64,000 nt of DNA from Holothuria scabra (taxonomy: Eukaryota; Echinodermata; Holothuroidea; Aspidochirotida; Holothuriidae). The notes under the pieces are model-generated. The model was given only the letters and a program-made list of their open reading frames with translations, made no database searches and was not told the DNA's origin. The position numbers and the translations under genes were made by a program. Within the stretch, counting starts at the first letter, position 1; every line of letters begins with the position of its first letter. Location of the stretch: the NCBI GenBank assembly GCA_037179385.1, contig CM074188.1, positions 17,315,318 through 17,379,317 of the forward strand, given 5' to 3'. Shown in pieces: positions 57,701 to 61,330 of the stretch.

Positions 57701-57832
57701 GTACCCTGATGAAAGTACTACTCAAAATGTTAAAAATTTACCTGATACATTGATGGCATCAAGGGCAAACACAGCAAGGAGACATGAAAATAAGACCAAA
57801 GAAATGGTCAGGCAGGGCTTCACACTCATCAT
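11660..57832 (-). CDS. Secreted semaphorin (sema-PSI, class-2-like), 17 coding exons, 732 aa
   Basis: Semaphorins are extracellular guidance cues that signal through plexin receptors. Seventeen exons with GT-AG borders and matching phases join into 2199 nt without a stop. Residues 1-23 are a hydrophobic signal peptide (LVLFSCLLAVFA). The sema domain spans about 45-510, with GDGTLYIGSSAYVYKV, LLVCGTNAAKPRC, GNYVYFFFRE, IIYSRVGRIC, VKARLNCS, GPPASAVCAFN, YNLIDELVPS and PLLYRNGYRFNRI, all typical of the family. A PSI domain follows (about 522-562) with cysteines at 524, 530, 533, 541, 548 and 561 and KDPDCVW. The last 170 residues hold several cysteines and N-glycosylation sites but no clear Ig signature, no membrane helix and no basic tail. 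Length and secretion match invertebrate class 2 semaphorins (about 700-730 aa, normally with an Ig domain). The start is the first in-frame ATG after an upstream in-frame TGA. The subclass is an inference. Confidence 0.93.
12780..13020 (+). mobile_element. tRNA-derived SINE, near full length
   Basis: The head TGCATGGTCAAGTAGTTAGTG is box-A-like. A weak box-B-like stretch (GGTCTAGTCCC), a poly-A interruption and a body follow; the body has ACAAGCCAGTGAGC, CAATTGGTTGGAGAC and a final AAAACTCCATCT. The same modules recur in at least ten other places in the window. Confidence 0.8.
13335..13890 (+). repeat. Dispersed repeat 'B', copy 1
   Basis: About 550 bp with clear similarity to 51720-52215 and partial similarity to 36840-37320 and 22284-22345 (shared: GAAGTTACTAGATTTGT, CACTTCCTCACATTGA, TGTTGAGGAGAAAAT, GTTGAAAATGTG). 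Copies differ in frame and have stops, so I read it as a non-coding dispersed element of unknown class. Confidence 0.65.
14870..15012 (-). mobile_element. tRNA-derived SINE, 5' part
   Basis: In reverse complement the head resembles TGGTAGAGCATTC and the box-B region GGATTTGATTTCC. The body continues to the 'GCATAAGCAGTGGAGTGG' module and then stops. Confidence 0.65.
15749..15840 (-). CDS. Semaphorin exon 16
   Basis: Residues 677-707, acceptor TTTTTGCAG, donor GTGAGT. It reads TAACADKIYEYDVQLAKYEY and then NLTTIRQEVL. Confidence 0.82.
16200..16740 (-). repeat. Three tandem ~181-bp copies including the 3' end of semaphorin exon 15
   Basis: Units start at 16200, 16380 and 16562, each with 'cctaagatg/a', 'ccattaccatgagcc', 'tcaggata', 'cctgaccataatg' and 'gatctaacctga'. 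The third unit contains the real last 44 coding bases of exon 15 and its donor. The other two hold decayed copies of exon end plus donor inside the intron. In the copy near 16334-16380 the frame is still open; in the copy near 16512-16562 an extra G shifts it. Confidence 0.88.
16697..17029 (-). CDS. Semaphorin exon 15: C-terminal region
   Basis: 110 codons (residues 567-676), acceptor TTATTTCAG, donor GTTAGA (weaker than the others). The long open frame has cysteines in KKGCNF and LLNCRNH and sites NVT and NMT. No Ig tryptophan or Y-x-C pattern is obvious. The last 44 bases and the donor belong to a three-fold tandem duplication (16200-16740). Confidence 0.87.
17722..17818 (-). mobile_element. 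tRNA-derived SINE, 3' fragment
   Basis: Plus strand shows ATGGAGTTTTATGGCC, GATTGGTTCTAG and GCCAGCCACAGC, equivalent to the SINE's 3' body in reverse orientation. Confidence 0.6.
18652..18692 (-). CDS. Semaphorin exon 14 (41 bp)
   Basis: A very short exon (NSSIDHDPCYLKP, residues 552-565) bridging the PSI domain and the C-terminal region. Acceptor CATTCAG, donor GTAAGT. Both split codons complete in frame, which is the main support for so small an exon. Confidence 0.78.
19681..19912. repeat. ~70-bp tandem array, alternating unit types
   Basis: Units begin at 19681, 19751, 19823 and 19893 (gcttcat/gctttat). Units 1 and 3 share 'catcaaagtgggggtc' and 'gagatcttgagacc'; units 2 and 4 share 'catgaaattgggg'. 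This is a two-unit higher-order pattern. Unit 2 contains the perfect palindrome AAGATCTCGAGATCTT (19774-19789). The array lies just beyond the splice donor of semaphorin exon 13. Confidence 0.85.
19949..20154 (-). CDS. Semaphorin exon 13: end of sema and PSI domain
   Basis: Residues 484-551, acceptor TTCCAG, donor GTGAGT. The PSI (plexin-semaphorin-integrin) cysteine pattern begins at YCEIYLTCEDC and continues KDPDCVW and MC. Confidence 0.92.
21646..21740 (-). CDS. Semaphorin exon 12
   Basis: Residues 452-483; acceptor TTTTTAACAG, donor GTAAGT. It reads DMKILKARFNSSVGPEEYGS and then IVSEIQLDTET. It lies in the last part of the sema propeller and has one N-glycosylation site. Confidence 0.85.
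22035..22269 (+). mobile_element. Retrotransposed fragment with 14-bp target duplication
   Basis: Flanked by exact copies of TTCCAAATGAAGTT at 22021-22034 and 22270-22283. The right end is AACAATAAAAAAAAAAG, a poly-A-type tail. A short open end (DINTFMRQWQTWFNSLQLDF) before a stop suggests the 3' end of a retroelement frame, though I cannot name the family. The target is a copy of dispersed repeat B. Confidence 0.7.
23145..23367 (-). CDS. Semaphorin exon 11
   Basis: 74 codons plus one base (residues 378-451), acceptor CTTTCTCAG, donor GTATGA. It contains CGHRFDSSDE, YNLIDELVPS and PLLYRNGYRFNRI. A Ser/Asp/Pro-rich insertion (about residues 409-424) separates the last two motifs. Confidence 0.9.
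23408..23696 (+). mobile_element. TTAA MITE, family 'CTCACCCCAAAC', copy 1
   Basis: About 290 bp between TTAA at 23404-23407 and a decayed TTAC. The left end is CTATCACCCCAAACAG and the right end GTTTGAGGTGAGAGGACTAG. Its interior is shared with the copies at 37400-38420, 48449-50017 and 53534-53821. Confidence 0.75.
23965..24121 (-). CDS. Semaphorin exon 10
   Basis: Residues 325-377, donor GTAAGT. It contains SEGPPASAVCAFNW, the sema 'GSAVCay' motif, and ends NLNVRPGT just before the next exon's cysteine. Confidence 0.9.
24536..24720. mobile_element. hAT-like MITE with 8-bp target duplication
   Basis: 185 bp with ends CAGTATTGTAACAAGTCAC and (reverse complement of right end) CAGTGTTGTAATCAAGTCAC. 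It is flanked by GCTAAAAG at 24528-24535 and 24721-24728. The interior is full of GTGACTCGAG/GACTCGAGTC palindromic motifs. CAGTGTTG-type ends plus an 8-bp duplication fit the hAT superfamily. Confidence 0.88.
24778..24829 (-). CDS. Semaphorin exon 9 (short)
   Basis: A 52-base exon, residues 308-324: DVYMSGDIIYAVFTTP. The acceptor follows a long T tract. The split codons on both sides complete correctly (Gln and Ser). Confidence 0.88.
25197..26636 (+). mobile_element. DR1-array element, copy 1
   Basis: The head (accagaaagc-aaaaggct-tgccactgaaat) is followed by tandem units with TGACCCCAAATGACCTTTGA and GGGATCATCTACTCAATATG; unit spacing is 144, 155 and 145 bp (anchors 25751, 25895, 26050, 26195). 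A CA-rich tract and CAAGGAATCAAAAA end it. Perfect TGACCTTTGACCT sites are at 25868, 25895, 26050 and 26195. A GC-rich block (26345-26610) interrupts the end. Confidence 0.8.
26345..26610. other. GC-rich block with perfect hairpin and CACGTG sites
   Basis: It lies between two CA-repeat pieces of the DR1 element and differs sharply in base composition from its surroundings. It holds the perfect 10-bp stem CCTTACGGGG / CCCCGTAAGG (26359-26392), CACGTG at 26432-26437 and TCACGTGA at 26469-26476. There are open frames across it but no coding evidence. It could be a variable end module of the element or a regulatory block. Confidence 0.5.
27198..27275 (+). mobile_element. Possible hAT-type element left end
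   Basis: CAGGGTTGTCCGACCTTTTA followed by GCCGTGGGCTGCAT and GGGGGGCCACAT resembles the left terminus of Charlie/Tip100-type hAT elements. No right end was found. Confidence 0.4.
27855..27969 (-). CDS. Semaphorin exon 8
   Basis: Acceptor TATTCACAG, donor GTAAGT; residues 270-307. It contains TLVKARLNCS and FPFYFNEI, matching the sema 'f-KaRLnCs...pfyFneiq' segment. Confidence 0.92.
28604..28776 (+). mobile_element. tRNA-derived SINE
   Basis: Head TGCATGGTCAAGTGGATAGA, box-B-like GGGGTTCAACTC, then 'acaagccagtgagccacaact'. It abuts the head of the DR1-array element at about 28777. Confidence 0.78.
29501..31124. mobile_element. hAT-like element inside the DR1 array (1.6 kb)
   Basis: Ends TAGTGTTGAGCCAATAACAG and (reverse complement) TAGTGTTGAGCCGATAATCG. 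Subterminal regions are crowded with CCGATA/TATCGG motifs. The 8-bp flanks are TGTGTTTA (29493-29500) and CATGTTTA (31125-31132), 6 of 8 identical. No transposase frame is visible, so it is non-autonomous. Its removal restores the 156-bp array spacing. Confidence 0.82.
30555..30828. mobile_element. hAT-like MITE nested in the 1.6-kb element
   Basis: 274 bp with ends CATAGGCGTCCGCAG and (reverse complement) CATGGGCGTCTGCAG. Exact 8-bp target duplication GGGATTGC at 30547-30554 and 30829-30836. The interior has GGGGGC/GCCCCC stretches ('ttttgccccc'). Confidence 0.9.
32436..32507 (+). mobile_element. tRNA-derived SINE, 3' fragment
   Basis: CCGTGGCCAGCTTGACTGAA, GATGGTTAGAAACTGAG and TGTAAAACCTCCTCTAACT match the SINE 3' end. 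Confidence 0.65.
32543..32650. repeat. Dispersed repeat with 8-bp hairpin
   Basis: The arms CCGTGGGC and GCCCACGG close a loop, followed by CCCTGCATGTCGTAAGAGGC. The wording is of a kind I associate with interspersed repeats in invertebrate genomes. Class unknown. Confidence 0.4.
33296..33384. repeat. (AGGTC)n microsatellite, 89 bp
   Basis: Seventeen perfect AGGTC copies plus AGGT with no interruption. Every second overlapping AGGTCA hexamer is spaced as a direct repeat with 4-bp spacing (AGGTCA-ggtc-AGGTCA). Confidence 0.97.
33385..33588 (-). mobile_element. tRNA-derived SINE
   Basis: Reverse complement of the plus strand gives CCAACTGCATGGTCAAGTGG, box B GAGTTCGAGTCC, and the body through CCAATTGGTTGGAAGCTGGG to AAAACTCCATTT. 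Its 3' end abuts the (AGGTC)n array. Confidence 0.82.
33932..34056 (-). CDS. Semaphorin exon 7 (YFFFRE motif)
   Basis: Residues 228-269, acceptor TTTTCAG, donor GTAAGT. It carries GNYVYFFFRETATEY and GKIIYSRVGRIC, among the most diagnostic sequences of the sema domain. Confidence 0.93.
34211..34345 (-). CDS. Semaphorin exon 6
   Basis: Acceptor ATTTTACAG, donor GTAAGT; residues 183-227. It contains GLLYVGTERE and NENWLN, in the usual place of the sema 'lyvgT...W' segment. Confidence 0.87.
34690..35340. repeat. Degenerate relatives of the DR1 array
   Basis: About four units of roughly 140-150 bp with 'tccac(t/c)aaaat...tagggac(c/t)at', 'cataacacat' and 'aatctatctaagctccctatctt'. Similar material is at 53225-53470 and 49310-49720. 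They lack perfect DR1 sites and look older. Confidence 0.55.
35353..35492 (+). mobile_element. tRNA-derived SINE with internal deletion
   Basis: Head TGGTCTAGTGGTAAGAGCAT and CCGCCTCTCACGCGGAAGG look tRNA-like. The sequence then jumps into the SINE 3' body (AAGGCCGTGGCCAGCTCAAC) and ends in CTAACTAACTTACTAAC. Confidence 0.78.
36840..37320 (+). repeat. Dispersed repeat 'B', diverged copy
   Basis: It shares AATGAAGTTAC, AGTGAGCTTGAGG, GGATAGGTCCTCCCAC, AAGTTTGTAAAGTTC and TTGAAAATGTGGCAACTT with 13335-13890 and 51720-52215. A 17-T run interrupts it near 37027. Confidence 0.5.
37400..38420 (+). mobile_element. TTAA MITE, family 'CTCACCCCAAAC', copy 2, with internal insertion
   Basis: TTAA at 37396-37399 and 38421-38424. 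Ends are TTCTCTCACCCCAAACAG and GTTTGGGGTGAGAGG. The outer parts match the 290-bp copies; about 700 bp of unrelated sequence (about 37600-38300) sits inside. Confidence 0.78.
39318..39556 (-). mobile_element. tRNA-derived SINE, full length
   Basis: Read on the minus strand: a tRNA-like head GTCTAACGGTAGAGCATCCG, box B GGGTTCTTTTCCC, the CAAGCCAGTGAGCCACAACT body and TGTAAAACTACATCTAAC. One of the best-preserved copies. Confidence 0.85.
40168..40294 (+). mobile_element. tRNA-derived SINE, 5'-truncated
   Basis: Starts at the GCATAAGGAATGGAGTAGGG module and runs through GGTTGGAAACTGGGCTGTAA to CATCTAACTAACTAAAT. Confidence 0.82.
40456..40783. mobile_element. TTAA MITE, family 'CCYTTTGCTA', short copy
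   Basis: TTAA at 40452-40455 and 40784-40787. The left end is CCGTTTTGCTACTGAAGGG; the right end reads (reverse complement) CCTCTCCTCTACACATGG. Interior pieces (aaaccatg) are shared with 46791-47475. Confidence 0.7.
41625..41724 (-). CDS. Semaphorin exon 5
   Basis: Acceptor TTCCTCTAG, donor GTAAGT; residues 150-182 plus one base. It reads PSVCTMYSSDDEIEKYLPSR and then DFDYTWFYNKTS, with one N-glycosylation site. Confidence 0.85.
41972..43136. mobile_element. DNA element with long imperfect terminal inverted repeats
   Basis: The left end CCACTGGAAATAGAGATGTA is mirrored by the right end (reverse complement) CCACTGGAAACAGAGATCTA. The inverted similarity continues about 170 bp inward (shared AATTTCCTAAAACTTGA, AGGCCTAG, AAAATGTTGC, GCATTACATTTAT). 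No target duplication was seen. It abuts the 5' end of the LINE fragment. No transposase frame. Confidence 0.75.
43137..43617 (+). pseudogene. L2/CR1-type LINE reverse transcriptase, 5' piece
   Basis: An open frame with the reverse transcriptase core: a changed GVHQCSCLGPVLFVLYASRL (normally a GVPQGS-type motif) and the catalytic YADDTQLYLSF box, then NWLIKSKLKINDSKTEFLIV, typical of L2/CR1 retrotransposons. The 5' end is cut at 43137. The frame stops where a TTAA element is inserted at 43617 and resumes at 45058. Confidence 0.9.
43618..45053. mobile_element. TTAA-flanked DNA element splitting the LINE (Kolobok/piggyBac-like)
   Basis: 1436 bp between TTAA at 43614-43617 and 45054-45057. Exact 18-bp ends AGAGCCCATGAAATGACT sit inside imperfect inverted repeats of about 200 bp (to about 43813 and from about 44841). 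No transposase frame. The TTAA target fits piggyBac or Kolobok; the AG-rich start favours Kolobok. Confidence 0.9.
45058..45667 (+). pseudogene. L2/CR1-type LINE reverse transcriptase, 3' piece
   Basis: It continues the LINE exactly in frame (IRQVRKMLSEDACKTLLHAF, CNLDYCNSLLYGLP, RVQNAAARLV, LHWLPVLYRIRFKVILLVYK) to 45430. Two frameshifts then separate VPRINTSFGELAFTVAGPHL and IFKSKLKTYLFRQ, the usual C-terminal motifs. A (GAT/GGT)n tract marks the 3' end. Clearly non-functional. Confidence 0.88.
45668..45837. repeat. (GAT)n(GGT)n microsatellite and 39-bp tandem repeat
   Basis: The triplet repeat at 45668-45720 is followed by three units starting at 45721, 45760 and 45799, with 'cccctccaatgtcggtgc' and 'aatttgtgaggagg' repeated. 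It is attached to the LINE 3' end. Confidence 0.9.
46791..47475. mobile_element. TTAA MITE, family 'CCYTTTGCTA', long copy
   Basis: TTAA at 46787-46790 and 47476-47479. The left end CCCTTTTGCTACTGATGGG and right end (reverse complement) CTCCTTTGCTATGCATGG. No coding capacity. It sits just beyond the donor of semaphorin exon 4. Confidence 0.75.
47509..47637 (-). CDS. Semaphorin exon 4 (CGTNA motif)
   Basis: 43 codons (residues 107-149), phase 0 at both ends, donor GTGAGT. It contains LLVCGTNAAKPRCWNC, the sema motif C-G-T-N/G-A with its paired cysteine. Confidence 0.9.
47760..48146 (-). mobile_element. tRNA-derived SINE interrupted by a MITE
   Basis: SINE parts are 47760-47852 (GGTTCCATTTTGAAATCTTT) and 48071-48146 (GGTATGACTTGACTTAGG, box B region, CATGAGATGAAGATGCTCTA). 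Together they match the copy at 39318-39556 with a 218-bp insertion. Confidence 0.8.
47853..48070. mobile_element. CAGGCCTTG MITE inside a SINE
   Basis: Ends CAGGCCTTG and CAAGGCCTG, flanked by GGTATG at 47847-47852 and 48071-48076 (6-bp duplication). The interior is shared with 61095-61310 and partly with 56665-56815 (TTAGGAGTGCTGCA, GTGTGCAAA, ACTCCTCACA). Confidence 0.85.
48449..50017 (-). mobile_element. TTAA MITE, family 'CTCACCCCAAAC', copy 3, expanded
   Basis: TTAA at 48445-48448 and 50018-50021. Ends CTCTCATCCCAAAC and GTTTTGGGTGAGAGG. Relative to the 288-bp copy it is reversed. A large insert that includes a DR1-array copy (49310-49801) separates its two halves. Confidence 0.65.
49310..49801 (+). 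mobile_element. DR1-array element, copy 3 (short, diverged)
   Basis: About three units with TGACCTTTGACCT perfect at 49353 and 49605, then (CA)n at 49727-49759 and the terminal hairpin GGTTCCTT (49778-49785) / AAGGAACC (49794-49801). The left border is unclear. Confidence 0.72.
50176..50256 (-). CDS. Semaphorin exon 3
   Basis: 27 codons (residues 80-106), phase 0 at both ends, acceptor TTGTTTAG, donor GTAAGT. It reads IWSMNINKDVEGRVLPCEAT and on, with one conserved-type cysteine. Confidence 0.84.
51720..52215 (+). repeat. Dispersed repeat 'B' with 80-bp tandem duplication
   Basis: Similar to 13335-13890 along most of its length. Bases 51841-51920 are repeated at 51921-52000 with a single difference (attgt versus atcgt). 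Confidence 0.8.
52335..52727. mobile_element. TTAA MITE, family 'AGGGGCTCA'
   Basis: TTAA at 52331-52334 and 52728-52731. Ends AGGGGCTCACTGAGTTG and (reverse complement) AGGGGCTCATTGGGTTG. It contains three exact 16-bp repeats ACTACAACATAACAAT (52385-52432). No coding capacity. Confidence 0.85.
52790..52935 (-). CDS. Semaphorin exon 2: start of sema domain
   Basis: Acceptor TTATAG, donor GTATAT; residues 31-79. It contains PYYSFIKDNGDGTLYIGSSA, the first blade strand of the sema propeller. Confidence 0.88.
53534..53821 (+). mobile_element. TTAA MITE, family 'CTCACCCCAAAC', compact copy
   Basis: 288 bp between TTAA at 53530-53533 and 53822-53825. Ends TTCTCTCACCCCAAACAG and GTTTGGGGTGAGAGGATTG. 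The best reference copy of this family here. Confidence 0.87.
53900..56145. other. Semaphorin intron 1 sequence rich in TACAGTA/TACTGTA motifs
   Basis: No exon. From about 54400 to 55330 the words ACAGTA and TACTGT recur very often on both strands (for example 55073-55080 and 55106-55135). An 18-bp palindrome CAACAGCCGTGGCTGTTG is at 54941-54958. Confidence 0.5.
56150..56646. mobile_element. piggyBac-like TTAA MITE
   Basis: 497 bp with exact 15-bp ends CCCTTTGCCAGCTAA and TTAA duplications at 56146-56149 and 56647-56650. CCC-starting ends on TTAA targets are typical of piggyBac-derived elements. Confidence 0.9.
57327..57350. repeat. Poly-G run (24 G)
   Basis: Twenty-four consecutive G on the plus strand in semaphorin intron 1. 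Length polymorphism and assembly error are both likely. Confidence 0.9.
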
Positions 57833-57889
57833 GGACACACCAGTTGAGTTGTTACCTACAATTCAGCTGGTGTAAGAGGCTATCCAAAT
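57742..57889 (-). CDS. Semaphorin exon 1: 5' UTR tail, start codon and signal peptide
   Basis: The exon opens after a strong polypyrimidine acceptor (poly-T then GTAG, exon from 57889). 57 bases of UTR precede ATGATG; the first ATG is at 57832-57830. It encodes residues 1-30 (MMSVKPCLTISLVLFSCLLA and following), with donor GTAAAT. An upstream in-frame TGA supports this start. The second ATG, three bases on, has a purine at -3 and could be used instead. Confidence 0.85.
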
Positions 57890-60078
57890 CTACAAAAAAA
57901 AAATGAATAAAAAAAACAGAAATAGTTTAAGAGTTCTAGGAGTTTAGGAGTTCTAAATTGGCCAAAAGTTCCCTCCGAAATCCGAACACGCTTAAGAACT
58001 TTCTTTAGAAGAATTAATTTGAGGCAGACTCTTGAACAAGTAACTAGAAATATTGGTAAGATAGGATTTAATTAGAGGGAATAAGTAAATAAAACTCATG
58101 TCTCCATGTCCATTCACATCCAATAGAGTCGCTTCAACCTACCCCACTCTCAACTATGTATCTGCAGCCATTTGAGAAGAGAGAAAAGAGTCATGGCCCC
58201 TGCCCCATCCAACCCCTTTCACTTCTCTCTCACAATACTACAAACTCATGCATGATTCCAATCAGTTGATCCAAAGACAACCAAGCTTGAAACTACTCTT
58301 AGTCGAAAATGTGGCTGCATACATAAGGAAAGGGGACAATTGAAGGGGAGCCTCCCCCCTCCAAAAGTTTAAAAAATTAATGGAAATTTTTTTAGTATGA
58401 ACAGCAAAGTGTTTGTGCCATACCATGCTAACTTTTAAATGGACAAACAACCAATACTTTGTCTACTTCAACTTGGCTACCTAGCCCTTTCTATTAATTA
58501 TTCATTTTTGCATTTAATAGGTGGATTTCAAAAGGAAACCAGAAAGTCAAAAGGCTTCGTGATTCCTTGCCGCGGAAATGAAAGGCTTTTTTTTCTTCAC
58601 ACATTGACATTGCTCCGTAATGTTTTTCAATTAACAGGGCTCCGTAATCTGCCCACAAAGAACACATGCAAGGCATCCAATCTTCCTACACTGAGTTCCC
58701 CCTTGCCCCTTGTGAACCCAAATGACATTTAACCTCCACCAAAAATTATTGGGACCATTTGTTCACTATTCACCATCTACATGACAAGTTGCAGGACCCT
58801 ACAAGTTATCTTTCTCGTAAAACATTGCAGAAAGGCTTGTCAGGCTTTGACCTTGCTGGCTCCGAATGACCTTTGATCTTTAGGAAAATCAAATGGGATC
58901 ATCTTCTCAATACAATCAACCTGCACACCACATAAGAGCTTTGTCACATATACCGTTCTTGAGATACAAGGTTTTGGCCTTTTGACCTCATGTGACCCCA
59001 GATGACCTTTGACCTCTTCGTAAGTTCTTACGGATTGTCTACTTAATGAGACCAACCCACACCGCATATATGAGCATAGTCACATGTACAGTTATTGAGA
59101 TATCTTGTTTACAAGGTTTTGACCTTTTGACCTCTCATGACCTCAAGTAACCTTTGACCTCCACCAAAAAACAATAGGGATCATCTAATAAATATGGCCA
59201 ACCTACACATCACATAAGAACATAGTCACATGTACCCTTCTCGCGATATCATGTTTACAAGATTTTGATCTTTCAACCTCTCGTGACTCCAAATGACCTT
59301 TGACCTCCATAGAAAACAAAAGGGCTCATCTACACAATATGGCCAACCCACACACCAAATATGAGATAAATCACACTTACCCTTCTTGAGATATCATGTT
59401 TACAAGCCAAAGCGTCACATACACACACACACACCCTCACACACACGACATTACCATGGCATAGATTCCTTGCTGGCCTTCAGCAAGGAATCAAAAATCA
59501 GATAGCCTAGATTACAGAGGGCCTTAAATTTGAGTGAACTTTCAATCACCTTATTAACAGATGTCTGAATAGCTTCTTCCCAACATTTCTGTTTAACAGC
59601 CTCATTCTGGCATTTATATTATGCCAAAACCCCAGAGCTTCCAGGGGCTTTGCCCCCTGGACCCCACCAGGGCATTGCTCCTGGACCCCACCAGGGGCCC
59701 TAAGGCAGGCACCTGGACCCTCAGTTAGTGGTGGATGCACTTCACGCTCCCATGGTGCCTTCGGCCCCTTTCTTCCTCTCTGGCAAGTTACTACCTCACA
59801 CTCTCAAAACCCCAGGGGAAACCCTGGATTAACAACACAAGTTGAGAATTATTACCAAGAACAGTATGAATGAACAAAAGTTGTATACAGAAATTGTCAA
59901 TTGCAAGATTTTACTGTAATGTTAGATGCCTTGATCAGTGAGAAGACAAAGAGGAACTGTTACCCTGTTATTCCTAATGTGTTATTGTACAGCTATCCAT
60001 GGTTCCTACTTTACAAACTTTTGATCCAGTAATAGTGTATACTGATACTATGAAAAGCGGACTACATCCCATACTCAC
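57890..60078 (-). other. Likely first intron of the semaphorin gene (5' UTR intron)
   Basis: No coding exon is seen. It holds a DR1-array copy (58533-59492) and a GC-rich tandem stretch at 59632-59720 (CCAGGGGCTTTGCCCCCTGG and repeated CTGGACCCCACCAGGG). Confidence 0.4.
58533..59492 (+). mobile_element. DR1-array element, copy 4
   Basis: The head CAAAAGGCTTCGTGATTCCT is followed by units with TGACCTTTGACCT perfect at 59003 and 59294, a (CA)n tract, and a terminal 12-bp perfect hairpin GATTCCTTGCTG (59464-59475) / CAGCAAGGAATC (59481-59492). It shares head and tail with copies 1 and 2, defining the element's borders. Confidence 0.85.
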
Positions 60079-60194
60079 CTAAAAGAATAATAACAGGAAG
60101 TTCCCAGCCTACCTATATACCACAGATTCACCGACCACAAATCTGTTGACCCCAATCAGTTAACCAAATCAAAGGGGTTTTCAGTTTCTATGAC
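60079..60194 (-). other. Possible non-coding 5' exon of the semaphorin gene
   Basis: On the minus strand this 116-base piece is bordered by TTTTTCCAG before it and GTGAGTAT after it, and it contains no ATG. Position and splice signals suit a 5' UTR exon upstream of exon 1. Another isolated donor-like GTAAGT at 61661 could mark a further upstream exon. Neither has coding support. Confidence 0.35.
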
Positions 60195-61014
60195 CTGGAA
60201 AAACAAAAGCAAGAACATCATTAAAGAGCACAGTATAAAACAAATCCAAAGCATATTCCAACCCTTGCACAGGCAGTATAAAGCAAATGTTTTCTATTAT
60301 TCAGACTTTGAGAGTGCAAACCCTGCATGTTTCGAGGTTTGAACAAGCAAGCTTGGAGTTCTAATTCTTATTTCCTTCTACTCCCACATTGATGCCGTAC
60401 AGAATACTTTATCTAAAGGAGATATAGACTTCCTTGTTTAAACATTTTTTTTTTTATAACCATGCAATTCTTATTGCTTTTAATGTAAGTAAATTATTTA
60501 GAGTGTAAGTTCCACACTTTTCTGATTTGATCATAACATTTATGGATGCTTAACTTATGTACAAAACTGTACTGTGCCTGTCACATGATGTTATAAACTG
60601 TTAATGTAGCATCTACAGTGTGTGCTTTGACAAACAGGAAACCTGCCAGCTTTCAAAATGAGGGACTGTGTATAGAGTATGCACTACACAGATCTAACAA
60701 CTGCCTCTGTCCAATTTTGCCAACAGTATGCATGCAAGATATTGTCTTTCCAGCCATTTCAATGAAATAATATTTTATAGTCTCAAGAGCATGTAGCTTT
60801 TCAGTTTCTTACAGTATTTAATACATGAAGCTCCCTCTGCTTTTAATACCTGACTGAAAAAAAATTTAGGAAAACTGTTCAAAATGTTCAAAATTTAAGG
60901 TTTTCTGAAATGTTTTGGTATTCTACAATCCTATCAAAACAAAAGACTGTTCAGCAGTCTACATAATACATAAATTCACTACAGTACAGTTCCTGTACAT
61001 GGTTTTCATTTGAC

Positions 61015-61330
61015 TCAAGCCAGTGAGCCACAACTGGAAGAAAGGCCATGGCCGGCCTGACTTGAAACAATAGGTGGCAATGGGTGGCAAAACTCAGGCC
61101 TTGAATTCTGAGGCGTGCAAGTGCTATCCCACATCACCATTTGCCTCAATTCACTGTGAGGAGTGTGATTTTTTGCACACATAGCTAAAGAATGGGAAGT
61201 GAATAGATCTATTACTGAAAGTTCAATAAAACAGCACACCTACCACAATCCTTAAATTCCTGAGAAGCGTGATTTGTAGCACACCTAGAAAATCTAAACC
61301 TCAAGGCCTGAAACCTCCATCCAACTAACT
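61015..61330 (+). mobile_element. tRNA-derived SINE 3' part interrupted by a MITE
   Basis: SINE sequence 61015-61094 (CAAGCCAGTGAGCCACAACT, GGCCATGGCCGGCCTGACTT) resumes at 61311 with CTCCATCCAACTAACT. Confidence 0.75.
61095..61310. mobile_element. CAGGCCTTG MITE, second copy
   Basis: 216 bp with ends CAGGCCTTG and CAAGGCCTG, interior shared in reverse orientation with 47853-48070 (AGGAGTGTGATTTTTTGCAC). The flanks AAACT/AAACC are an imperfect target duplication. Confidence 0.8.
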
